This document shows, in pieces, positions 9,521-16,530 of a DNA stretch of 16,530 bases. Within the stretch, counting starts at the first letter, position 1. Each line of letters begins with the position of its first letter. This stretch comes from Temnopleurus reevesii (lineage: Eukaryota; Echinodermata; Echinoidea; Temnopleuroida; Temnopleuridae), in the NCBI GenBank assembly GCA_036244855.1, contig BQKZ01006614.1, positions 1-16,530 of the forward strand. Direction: 5' to 3'. The position numbers were made by a program, and so were the translations under genes. The notes under the pieces are model-generated. The model saw nothing but the letters and a program-made list of their open reading frames with translations. It had not been told where the DNA came from and made no database searches.

Positions 9521-11272
9521 ATGGAGCTCAATTTGAAAAGACGTTTCGTGAGATGCTGGTGGTTTTATTTTTACGTCTTCGCGATGCATGATGTTACGCG
9601 GAACGGGTTCGGAACTCACGCAGACGACATCTGCGATCGATCCGCATCAAACGATATCGAAATAAGCGTAAACATTGGTCACGAATTGTCGCTGTCGTGT
9701 TTAAGTGACATCGAGCCTTCCCAAAATCGCCTAACTTGGTTTAAAAATGGAATGTCTATCGAGCATGATGAGAGGACTGTTGTGGTAACAAGAAATCGCG
9801 CCCCATGTACATCGGAGGGAAGTAGTAACATTTGTAGTTTTTTGAAGTTGTCGATTCTGAGCATTGTGGCCGAAGACGAAGGATTGTTCATTTGCCAAGG
9901 AGCCGGACGAGAAAATGGCACGATTTTTGTTCGGGTCTTAGAAGGAACCACTCCGACAACACCAGCAATTTTTGGAACAACAATGAATAGAACAAGTATG
10001 AGAACAACTTTAGGACCATCGTTGACGAAACCAACGTGTTATTCAAATATTTCATCTGAAGATGTCTTATTACAAAACGATAGCGTAGTGTTCACTTGTA
10101 TGACAGACAGGACTACTTTCTCGGCAGGTTCTCTAGACTGGGTTGATCATGAGAGCACGCAGATAAAAGACAATAACAGTTATTCAACCAGTCTTCTAAT
10201 GGATGTCAGCACAGCTTTATCATTTCGGCCCAGTTGTGTTTTAACGTGTGGTGGATACGTGCGAAGTTGCCGTGGTGAAATCTTATCCTGCTCCTTGCCT
10301 CTTCTTGAAGTGAGCCCCTTATTTCAGGAGGCGGAAGTTGGGGGTACCGTGAGCTTCACCTGCGAGATTAGCTTGAAGAACTACACCGTGACTTGGTTCG
10401 CCTCTGGAGCTACAACATTTGGCGATGATCAACTCAACATACAGCGTTTGAATGATGGAAGAATGTCGGTTTTTACGATATCAAATCTGCAGCCTGAACA
10501 GGCCGGGTCGTTGTTCTGCAGTGCGCAACAGAATGGTTCTTCCTTGGGGACTCCTTTGGCTGTCAGCTTCAAGGTGGCATCATCCAGCACGGACGTGGCC
10601 GACGACATCGCGAGGAGTCTCGTCGCGGATCAAACGAATGGTCCAACGATTGGACAGGATGTAACGTCGGGGTGCGTGTTTCTACGACAACTGGATACAG
10701 TTCCGAGAGCATCATCGCCGCTTAGCTCCAGCCTCATCGTCGTCATCGCAGTCTGCGGCGGCGTCGTCTTCGTCATCATCATCGCCGTCATCGTCAGCAT
10801 CATCTGCCGTCGACAACGCGACAAGGACACCGGTATGGACATCAACCCCGTGATGGCGTTCGGCGACATGGACGGACTCGACAACCCGGTCAACATGGAC
10901 GTCCACTTCAACGTCTACTCACAGCACGAGATCTACGACGAACCAGCGAGATCGACGTCGGACATCCTCCGTCTAGACACTCCAAAGAGAATCCCCTCGG
11001 TCATCCACGGGGGCAACGCCGTCTACAGCAACGGAGATGCCGCGTCGCATCTACCCGAAAACGGCCACGCCCATGCGGCAAGATCTTCATCGTTCATCCC
11101 AAGTAATGGACACGCCCATGCTGAAAGGAAATCCTCGTTTATTCCCATATCGGAGGACCAACTCGATGGTGATCACCGAAGAAGACATAATGACGACGAT
11201 GATGAACCTGGCAGGAAGTTAAGCTATTACGTGGACGGTGATATCTATGTGACGTATGATTCTAATGCATAG
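9521..11272 (+). CDS. Single-pass membrane receptor with three Ig-like domains and tyrosine-rich tail
   Basis: This is a 583-residue predicted type I membrane glycoprotein in one unbroken reading frame. A short hydrophobic aromatic stretch (residues 10-22) could be a signal peptide but is weak. Ig domain 1 has Cys60, Trp73 and the D-E-G-L-F-I-C motif ending at Cys125. Region 2 (about 170-262) has Cys193, Trp207 and Cys239, plus extra cysteines (173, 243, 250, 257), and lacks the DxGxYxC motif. Ig domain 3 has Cys281, Trp292 and Cys333. Seven N-X-S/T sequons (N132, 156, 176, 186, 218, 287, 338) all lie outside the membrane. A helix at 404-428 is followed by R-R-Q-R-D-K. The tail carries tyrosines 466, 472 (Y-D-E-P, an SH2-type ligand), 502, 569, 570, 576 and 579. 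The start is supported by an in-frame TAA at 9503-9505 and an AAAATGG context. Known for the family: such proteins act in adhesion or immune recognition. The ligand and orthologue are not recognised. Confidence 0.85.
   Translation: MELNLKRRFVRCWWFYFYVFAMHDVTRNGFGTHADDICDRSASNDIEISVNIGHELSLSCLSDIEPSQNRLTWFKNGMSIEHDERTVVVTRNRAPCTSEGSSNICSFLKLSILSIVAEDEGLFICQGAGRENGTIFVRVLEGTTPTTPAIFGTTMNRTSMRTTLGPSLTKPTCYSNISSEDVLLQNDSVVFTCMTDRTTFSAGSLDWVDHESTQIKDNNSYSTSLLMDVSTALSFRPSCVLTCGGYVRSCRGEILSCSLPLLEVSPLFQEAEVGGTVSFTCEISLKNYTVTWFASGATTFGDDQLNIQRLNDGRMSVFTISNLQPEQAGSLFCSAQQNGSSLGTPLAVSFKVASSSTDVADDIARSLVADQTNGPTIGQDVTSGCVFLRQLDTVPRASSPLSSSLIVVIAVCGGVVFVIIIAVIVSIICRRQRDKDTGMDINPVMAFGDMDGLDNPVNMDVHFNVYSQHEIYDEPARSTSDILRLDTPKRIPSVIHGGNAVYSNGDAASHLPENGHAHAARSSSFIPSNGHAHAERKSSFIPISEDQLDGDHRRRHNDDDDEPGRKLSYYVDGDIYVTYDSNA
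11059..11145 (+). repeat. Two-copy in-frame repeat in the receptor tail (N-G-H-A-H-A-x-R-x-S-S-F-I-P)
   Basis: Residues 514-527 and 529-542 of the receptor are near-identical: both read N-G-H-A-H-A, then a variable residue, R, a variable residue, S-S-F-I-P. The two copies sit between the membrane-proximal and C-terminal tyrosine clusters. The R-S-S-S and R-K-S-S cores resemble basophilic kinase sites. This phosphorylation role is inference. At the DNA level the copies are clearly related but have diverged at synonymous sites, so the duplication is not very recent. Confidence 0.75.
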
Positions 11273-11280
11273 TCATTTTA

Positions 11281-11522
11281 ATGAATAATAATAAAAAATG
11301 ATAATAATATCTCTTATTTAACCAGGGTAACCACTTGTAGCTGTGAGCTGTTCTTTCAGCTGGCATGCATAACATACATTATTACCCTTTTCTATTCTTA
11401 AATGCCGAGCGCCTGGCATAAGGGCATGGTCCCATTTGTATATGTCTTTGGTATGACTCGGCCGGGGATCGAACCCACCACCTTCCGTTTATGGGGCAGA
11501 CGCTCTACCACTGAGCCACATA
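11281..11522 (-). mobile_element. tRNA-derived SINE, inserted antisense just behind the receptor stop
   Basis: Reading the minus strand from about 11522, there is a tRNA-like head with an A-box-like TGGCTCAGTGG (complement of 11508-11518) and a good B box GGTTCGATCCC (complement of 11465-11475). These are internal RNA polymerase III promoter elements. A non-tRNA body follows (about 11455-11310), then an AT-rich tail containing repeated ATT units that ends about 10 bases from the receptor stop codon. The head cannot close a proper acceptor stem, so it is not a working tRNA gene. Target duplications were not identified, so both ends are approximate. Confidence 0.75.
11290..11295 (+). terminator. 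Candidate polyadenylation signal AATAAA for the receptor gene
   Basis: A canonical AATAAA lies 18 bases after the TAG stop codon. It falls in the antisense of the A/T-rich 3' tail of a minus-strand SINE. If used, it would give a very short 3' untranslated region. Site use is inferred; only the hexamer and its spacing are seen. Confidence 0.4.
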
Positions 11523-11553
11523 TTTTAGCTGGAACTCATTGGTGACAATCTAA

Positions 11554-11728
11554 GAAGGTGTTGTTTTAAAGTTGCAATTGATCGCAAGTTGCAGTTGATA
11601 GGAACGCGCCAAACATAATCGTTGTTTCATGCGCATCTCCTTAAAAGCGCATCCAGTACGCGAATGAAAATGCACGATACAATTTGCAACTGATTAGCGA
11701 TCAATTACAAATATTTCAGTGTTTTTTC
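11554..11728 (+). mobile_element. MITE, family A copy 3, decayed
   Basis: The left end and interior align readily with copy 2 (shared GTTGCAATTGATCGCAAGTT-type block, then an ACGCGCCAA block). The right end has lost its CCCCC terminus and reads GTGTTTTTTC. TAA flanks both sides (11551-11553 and 11729-11731), and the 175-bp length matches the other copies. This supports the ends despite decay. It appears to be the oldest of the three copies, with many apparent CpG-loss changes. Confidence 0.75.
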
Positions 11729-11949
11729 TAAGCGGCATACGAACAAAGATAAGATATATACGCGCCGTGGACACATTCCCCAACATAGCAACAAGTTGAC
11801 TCACATGCCATCGCCATATATTTACATTTCATTGTTTTGTTGTGATATATTGTCGCTGTGTTGGTTTTGTGCAACGGTTCTGTACCTGTAGGCTCGTTGG
11901 TAATTTAACCATGTTAACCGGTAGTATTCCAATTTGTGAACCAACATTA

Positions 11950-12144
11950 AGGCTGACTCGAACATTTGCGTTTACCGTATAACCAACATCTGCCCAGCGT
12001 CATGACGCTCCATCAGTGTAGAGCACCTGTGTATGTCGAGCGCTCAACGTCAGTCAAACGTCTTTCATCCGTATTTCTGCGTTCACGGAGCTTTGTGAAT
12101 GATGGGTAGACATTGGTTATAAATGCAAAAGTGTGAGTCAGCCT
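11950..12144. mobile_element. MITE, family B (TTA target duplication)
   Basis: The 195-bp element has terminal AGGCTGACTC paired with GAGTCAGCCT, flanked by TTA at 11947-11949 and 12145-12147. The arms continue to pair imperfectly for about 40 bp, to TATAACCAACAT on the left and ACATTGGTTATAA on the right. It has no coding capacity. The 3-bp TWA duplication again suggests PIF/Harbinger, but the ends differ from family A. Confidence 0.8.
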
Positions 12145-12247
12145 TTAAAACTTTGATACTTTGATACTCCAAATGTGCACCAGTACTTTTCTTGGACTAA
12201 ACTTCTTGAATCGACCGAGGATTACAGGATTACCTCTCCTCGTATAC

Positions 12248-12286
<39 letters not shown>
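12248..12286. repeat. (TGA)n microsatellite, 39 bp
   Basis: Thirteen uninterrupted trinucleotide units between CGTATAC and AGACACGG. It is the third GAT-type tract in the window. Confidence 0.95.
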
Positions 12287-12287
<1 letters not shown>

Positions 12288-12289
12288 GA

Positions 12290-13040
12290 CACGGTACCAT
12301 TGCATGAAATCGTCATAGCGAAGATCGTTATTGTCGCTATGTCGGGTATACGGTTCAATGTTGTAGTACATCGTGCATATGCCCGTTTGTAGAACAGCCT
12401 ACAATATATAAGCTCCATTGTACTCTCAGTAAATCTTAAATCAGACATATTTTCAACTACAATAACGTCTTTCACTATACATTTTGAAGAAAAAAAAGTA
12501 TTATGTTATAAATTCGTATTTATGTACTATATAATGAAATGATTATACATGCTATGATAACTTGCCTCTTCTTCAATATCATATGTTATATTTTCAATCA
12601 TAGCGTGCTGGAATATATAATCATATTCGCTTTTCTATATTTATATGTATTATGTTTTGTATTCTCAGACTGAAATAATCAATCGAGAAAAGATTGATAA
12701 ATCTGTTTTATGCTAACATTTAGATATCTACAAAATGTAAACTTTTTTGTAGCTGGATAATGAATGTTTTGAAAATGGATGTTTGAATATGTTTCTTTCA
12801 AACAACCCAAAGAAACAGCGACATAATCTTTAACCTATTCAAGTTAACGTGGGTTGTAAATCCCAGTATAGGATTCATAATCTTAGGTTTCAACTTAATG
12901 CAATTCAGAAACTCCGAACAGTTTTCAACAACTCGCCTCTAAATATTAATGTAGGCATTTTGTACAATGAACATTAATTTTGCCGAGACAACCTCCAGTC
13001 GTTGCTCAAAGTAAATTTTCTTGAGCTGCTAAGCAATGTA
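12290..13040. other. AT-rich stretch without a supported gene
   Basis: An imperfect inverted pair (ATGATTATACATGCTATGAT near 12538, against ATCATAGCGTGC...AATCAT near 12598-12625) is the only structure seen. No protein-like frame is present. Confidence 0.55.
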
Positions 13041-13052
13041 TAACAATATTAC

Positions 13053-13168
13053 AGTGTGGACATAAAGAAATTTCATACTGTACCACCATGTTCCACCAAA
13101 TCTTACGTAATACATATGCATTTTGGTGGGACATGGTTGGAAATTGTAAACTTAATTTCTGTCCATAC
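13053..13168. mobile_element. Short palindromic element with TA flanks (Tc1/mariner-like MITE)
   Basis: A left arm starting CAGTGTGGACATAAAG and a right arm ending CTGTCCATACTT pair imperfectly over about 48 bp, including ACCATGTTCCACCAAA against TTTGGTGGGACATGG, around a spacer of roughly 20 bp. TA lies at 13051-13052-type and 13171-13172-type positions just outside the arms. The CAGT end and TA flank suggest Tc1/mariner. The exact ends are uncertain by one or two bases. Confidence 0.6.
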
Positions 13169-13179
13169 TTTACGGTATT

Positions 13180-13468
13180 ATGCTAATGAAATAAGTACGC
13201 AGATTATGTTGATATTACCAGTTACTTGCCATTTGTATTTGTATTTGTAAATTTTTAATCAATACTTCTTTTAAACAATCGGTGTATTTACAATCAAAAT
13301 TTGATCATCCTTGCACATTTACATGTCTAAATTTTGCTCAAATATGTTAAATTCATCAACTTTTACTAAAGTGTTTCAAGCAATCACAACATGATCAAAA
13401 ATGCACTGAAAAAATCCAGTCTTATTTATTATCATTTTGCCATGTTTGGGAAACTGTCTTAAATATGT
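13180..13468. other. AT-rich stretch without a supported gene
   Basis: Between two inverted-repeat elements. No protein-like frame, repeat partner or RNA gene was seen. Confidence 0.55.
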
Positions 13469-13473
13469 TAATA

Positions 13474-13798
13474 CGGAACTTAAGCAGGAGGACGGAAGGG
13501 CTGATCAGAACGTTGGCTCTAAGGTCCGTTCCAGATATAGCGTTGTGTGGTAAATACATTAAGCATTGCCAACGTTAGAAGAGGCTGGTATAATGAGTAG
13601 GGCGCCACGAAAGACTTGGAGTGATATGACGTAAAATACTTCATCACGCTAGCGTCTTGATGAGAACCATGATGAGAACCTTATTCCTGGCGAAGACCGT
13701 CCTGAAATAACGTTCTCAACCTTAGCGCCCCGCTAGATTTTCCCGCCCTTGAGAAATAACGTCCTGATCAGCCCTTCCGTCCTCTTGCTTAAGTTCCG
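13474..13798. mobile_element. 325-bp inverted-repeat element with 5-bp target duplication TAATA
   Basis: The arms CGGAACTTAAGCAGGAGGAC (continuing GGAAGGGCTGATCAG) and their inverted copy at 13757-13798 pair for about 41 bp with few mismatches. TAATA stands on both sides (13469-13473, 13799-13803). The two arms are the most similar terminal repeats in the window after family A copy 2. The interior is about 240 bp with no open frame. The superfamily is not recognised; a 2-bp TA duplication is the alternative reading. Confidence 0.75.
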
Positions 13799-13923
13799 TA
13801 ATATCTGTTATAATTTCATGCTAGTTTTTAAGTATCTTCTTTTTACATGGAGTCAGTTATTTTACAATATCATTTTAAGCATTAGCCTAAATATCAAGAT
13901 ATAATCTTTACTAAATCACCAGC

Positions 13924-13957
13924 GGGGGGGGGGGGGGGGGGGGGGGTTTAAAAAAAA

Positions 13958-14007
<50 letters not shown>

Positions 14008-14014
14008 CCCCCCC

Positions 14015-14057
<43 letters not shown>
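13924..14057. other. Homopolymer block, probable assembly or sequencing artefact
   Basis: A G run of 23 (13924-13946), T and A runs, an A run of about 50 ending at 14003, TTTT, nine C, then a G run of 41 (14017-14057). Stacked homopolymers with single-base switches and no mixed bases are typical of low-quality consensus or gap filling rather than biology. Confidence 0.7.
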
Positions 14058-14380
14058 CTATATTAAATCATATTTTAAAATAACGAGAAATAAAGTACAA
14101 TCTAGCAGGGTTTTTTATGAGGATCTCATATTGCAGTGCCTCATCATGATTTTCTCCCATAGAATCACTTTTTATTGTATACAATGTTTACATAAAGAAT
14201 TTCAAGTCGAAGGTTCCCTTTTCTAAAAGAAAAATAAAATTCAGCCATTGAAATCCGACTTTGAGAAATATAGCTTGAATTGATTGAAATAAATGAACCA
14301 TGAAATTATATATCGAAGTTGGCGTTCATTCTCGTTGGTATTATACTGTTTTGATGCTTGGCAAAATGATCGAGTGTGGG
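14058..14380. other. AT-rich stretch without a supported gene
   Basis: This lies between the homopolymer block and the 91-bp repeats. Open frames on both strands overlap the inverted repeat and look fortuitous. Confidence 0.55.
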
Positions 14381-14659
14381 AATTGCACGAAATGATCTTA
14401 GCTGTCCTTTTTTTACTAAGATGTCTTAACTTCTTGTGCCACCCTCTTAACATAGATACAAAAATTGATACATCAATGTTATGAGGGTGGCACAAAATGT
14501 CAAGACGTCTTAACGAGGTGAAGATAGCAAAGACCATTTCGTGATATTAGCCCCGGTGTCATAAGCATGTTATATAAGGGTGGCACAAAAAGTTAGGACG
14601 TCCAAGAAAGATGAAGCTAACTGAGATTATTTCGTGCTATTGGCCCCGCGTTATAAGCA
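14381..14659. repeat. 91-bp repeat unit in one inverted and two direct copies
   Basis: Units at 14476-14566 and 14567-14659 are direct repeats (ATGTTAT..AGGGTGGCACAAAA .. TTTCGTG.TATT..CCCC). The segment 14381-14453 is an inverted copy of the first about 73 bp of the unit (TGTGCCACCCTCTTAACAT). A 22-bp spacer separates the inverted and first direct units, so the DNA can fold back. It may be part of a foldback or satellite-like element. The parent family is not recognised. Confidence 0.75.
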
Positions 14660-15394
14660 TTCAATAACTACATGTATCTTTAATCGAGAAAAAATGGAGA
14701 ACAGAGAATATAGTTTACAGAGAAAATTAGGTCCGCAACTAGGATTGTGGAGAGTGCAAATTTGGACAAAGTGGGTACTTTGGGACCCCGACAATCTGAC
14801 AAAACATGCTTGACACTCTCTACAAGTTTGCTCTACACTGTCTGGGCAGCATACTGTCCACAGAATTACTAGTGAAATATGCCAAACCTGGGCTCTGTAG
14901 CATAAAAGAGTCACTATAAATTGATATTTAGTCGAATCTCTAAGATATATGTTTTGCCATTATACGATTAATATTCATCGTGAGTTTAATTGCACATTTG
15001 ATGTCGCAAGTCCCTATTATATTAACATTGCAGAACTCTACCATCTGACCATTATCTTAACATTCTCGACACCAATATTGGTTTTAAAAAATAACCAACG
15101 AATGGCAAAATTGCAAAATTCATGTAGCCCATTGTTTGGTAAACTTTTGGCTTCATGTTTTAAGAGTTTATAGGTGAAATGGTTTGCACTTTTTGTCGTA
15201 TTATTTTTAAAGCGGAACCCCGCTACCAGTACATGTAGGGGTGCGTCCTACTCTTAGGTCCAGACGCACTACTACCCCCCCCCCCCATAAAAAAGAAGAA
15301 GTTAATAAACAATAACAAATAAATGAATACATTGACATTCCGATAATTCCCCATCAGCTTAATTAAGTTCCCGTTTAAAAATGAACAATGTAAA
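14660..15394. other. Intergenic stretch without a supported gene
   Basis: Several 70-90-codon frames occur, but none shows a domain, signal or conserved-looking block. A 14-C run lies near 15274-15287. Confidence 0.5.
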
Positions 15395-15836
15395 TCATAA
15401 TGGTCCGGGCCCTCCCCAAACCGATTTCTTGTCAAGTCTCATGATGATGTAGTCAATGCATTTAATCATTTGCATCCGGAATGCAATGGCGCCCTCTGTA
15501 TTTACTACCGCTGTATTCCAATTCGCTCCAAATTGAAAGTTTAAGTAATCACGGTAATCACCCACAAGAGAATTGAAGTCGCAAAGGATCTGTGATTCGG
15601 GTGCCAATTGCTTGAAATCAAACAAACTAAAATTCTTCACTCGCATCAAATCCAGAGGACCAAAGCTCAAGAGTCGAAAACGCGGAAAATTAATCATCTT
15701 TAAATTTCCTTTGCCACTAACGTATCATATTCAATACACTGCTCATACAATATCCCCCCTTCGAACAATATTTCCCCTTTTAACCATAAGCGTAGTACGA
15801 TCGGATAAGAGCCAATTAAGCAATCCCATATCCTTA
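15395..15836 (-). pseudogene. Protein-like minus-strand fragment of unknown family, frameshifted
   Basis: Minus-strand 15724-15395 is open and reads as a plausible protein: P-R-F-R-L-L-S-F-G-P-L-D-L, then S-L-V-G-D-Y-R-D-Y-L-N-F and N-W-N-T-A-V-V-N-T-E-G-A-I. A second frame (15836-15700) just upstream is also protein-like (G-E-I-L-F-E-G-G-I-L-Y-E-Q) and runs up to the TTAA MITE insertion. The two would join with a small frameshift near 15700. This suggests a decayed gene or retrocopy cut by the MITE, or less likely a real exon. I do not recognise the family, and I make no functional claim. Confidence 0.35.
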
Positions 15837-15837
15837 A

Positions 15838-16428
15838 AGGGGAATTACACCCAAACAATAGTGTACTGTCAGTAAATGAAGAAAAATCAGATGAACAAAG
15901 TGTGAAAATGTTTAGCAAAATCGGATAATCCGTTCAAAAGTTAGGAATTTTTCAAAGTTATCATTTCCACCTGTGCTGGACATCCTTGAATTGGCAACGT
16001 ATAGCCAATTAGCATAATCTGTGATGTCATACATGGAGAACTTCTCATTCACTTCGTATATATATTTATCGAAAATGGATCAATATCATATTTCAAATGA
16101 GGAATCAACACCGTTCTTTCTGGAATGCTTGCAGAATTGATGTGGCTATAATATATCCAACCAAAAAACAAAATTTTGTCTATTTTTCTGGAAAAAGAGG
16201 AAAATGTGAAATTTTGTGTACAAAGTGAATGTAGAGTTCTCCATGTTGGCAGCCATTTTGTGCCTGTACATTTGCCAATTTAAGGAGCCCATGAAGGGTG
16301 TGAATAAAAACTTTGAGAATTCATAACTTTTGAATGGATTGTCCGATTTTGCTCACATTTTCACAGTTTATTCATTTTATTTTTCTTCATTTATTGACAG
16401 CAATTCAATGTCTGAGTATAATTCCCCT
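15838..16428. mobile_element. 591-bp MITE with TTAA flanks and about 130-bp inverted ends
   Basis: The ends are AGGGGAATTACAC and its partner ending AATTCCCCT, flanked by TTAA at 15834-15837 and 16429-16432. The arms pair for about 130 bp, including the AAATGAAGAAAAAT, TGTGAAAATGT and AAAATCGGAT blocks and their complements. A second inner pair (CATGGAGAACTT against AGTTCTCCATG) lies nearer the centre. The TTAA target suggests piggyBac mobilisation. It has no coding capacity and differs from the element at 6834-7338. Confidence 0.85.
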
Positions 16429-16439
16429 TTAAACATGTT

Positions 16440-16530
16440 AAAGGCGCGCATTCGAATTGCTCCCACCAATTTACCGAATGCGAAATTATTCCTTTTTTTT
16501 TTGGTTCGATTCCTTTTTACCAAAAAGGTG
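16440..16530. repeat. Partial third copy of the 4761-5280 repeat, cut by the window edge
   Basis: AAAGGCGCGCATTCGAAT followed by GGTTCGAT and an AAAAGGT-type block follows the same order as AAAGGCGCATGCTCGAA ... GGTTCGATCTTTC ... AAAGAGGT in the tandem copies. It begins directly after the TTAA flank of the MITE at 15838-16428. This suggests a dispersed repeat family. Confidence 0.5.

Noticed and set aside
9207..9619. Frames on both strands overlapping the receptor's 5' end
   Set aside because: They lack protein-like features and conflict with the well-supported receptor frame. They look fortuitous.
10630..10911. Minus-strand frames opposite the receptor membrane helix
   Set aside because: Aspartate- and methionine-rich shadows of the ATC/GTC-rich coding strand.
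11454..11522. Possible tRNA gene on the minus strand
   Set aside because: Same reasoning: a tRNA-like head only, continuous with a SINE body and AT-rich tail.
14241..14537. 98-codon minus-strand frame
   Set aside because: It overlaps the inverted 91-bp repeat and has no domain-like composition.
1..16530. CRISPR array, bacterial operon, phage or toxin-antitoxin system
   Set aside because: No spaced identical repeats, ribosome-binding patterns or compact gene order; the content is eukaryotic throughout.

Overview
The window looks like AT-rich genomic DNA of a marine invertebrate. An echinoderm, possibly a sea urchin, is my best guess. This rests on the style of the tRNA-derived SINEs, the (TTGAA)n-tailed LINE end, the abundant small inverted-repeat transposons, the long GAT/ATC microsatellites, and a eukaryotic immunoglobulin-superfamily receptor. 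No bacterial, plasmid or phage features are visible. The species assignment is inference from style, not from a match.

Only one gene is convincing: an uninterrupted 583-codon reading frame at 9521-11272 (+). It encodes a type I membrane protein with three Ig-like domains, seven N-glycosylation sequons, one membrane helix and a tyrosine-rich cytoplasmic tail. It appears intronless across its coding part. A SINE lies on the opposite strand directly behind its stop codon and appears to supply an AATAAA polyadenylation signal.

Most of the rest is repeat-derived. From left to right: a 176-bp TAA-flanked MITE (663-838); a LINE-like 3' tail (905-987); a GAT microsatellite (1285-1370); a 1.33-kb element with about 210-bp inverted ends and TA flanks (2381-3713); a minus-strand coding-like, ankyrin-like fragment (3785-4010); a 324-bp GAT array with higher-order structure (4318-4641); a 250-270-bp tandem duplication (4761-5280); and a tRNA-derived SINE (5341-5630). 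Then comes a truncated, frameshifted LINE 3' end whose untranslated region is split by a TTAA-flanked MITE (6391-7382), a second copy of the TAA MITE (7564-7740) and a TA-flanked pogo/Tigger-like MITE (7791-7953).

After the receptor gene come the antisense SINE, the third TAA MITE (11554-11728), a TTA-flanked MITE (11950-12144), a short GAT array, a TA-flanked palindromic element (13053-13168), a 325-bp element with a 5-bp target duplication (13474-13798), a homopolymer block that is probably an assembly artefact (13924-14057), a 91-bp repeat in inverted and direct copies (14381-14659), a minus-strand decayed coding fragment (15395-15836) and a 591-bp TTAA-flanked MITE (15838-16428). The remaining stretches show no gene that I can support.

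There is no operon-like logic. The main biological interest is the receptor gene, the clear nesting and target-site records of several small transposon families, and two minus-strand coding remnants of unknown parentage.
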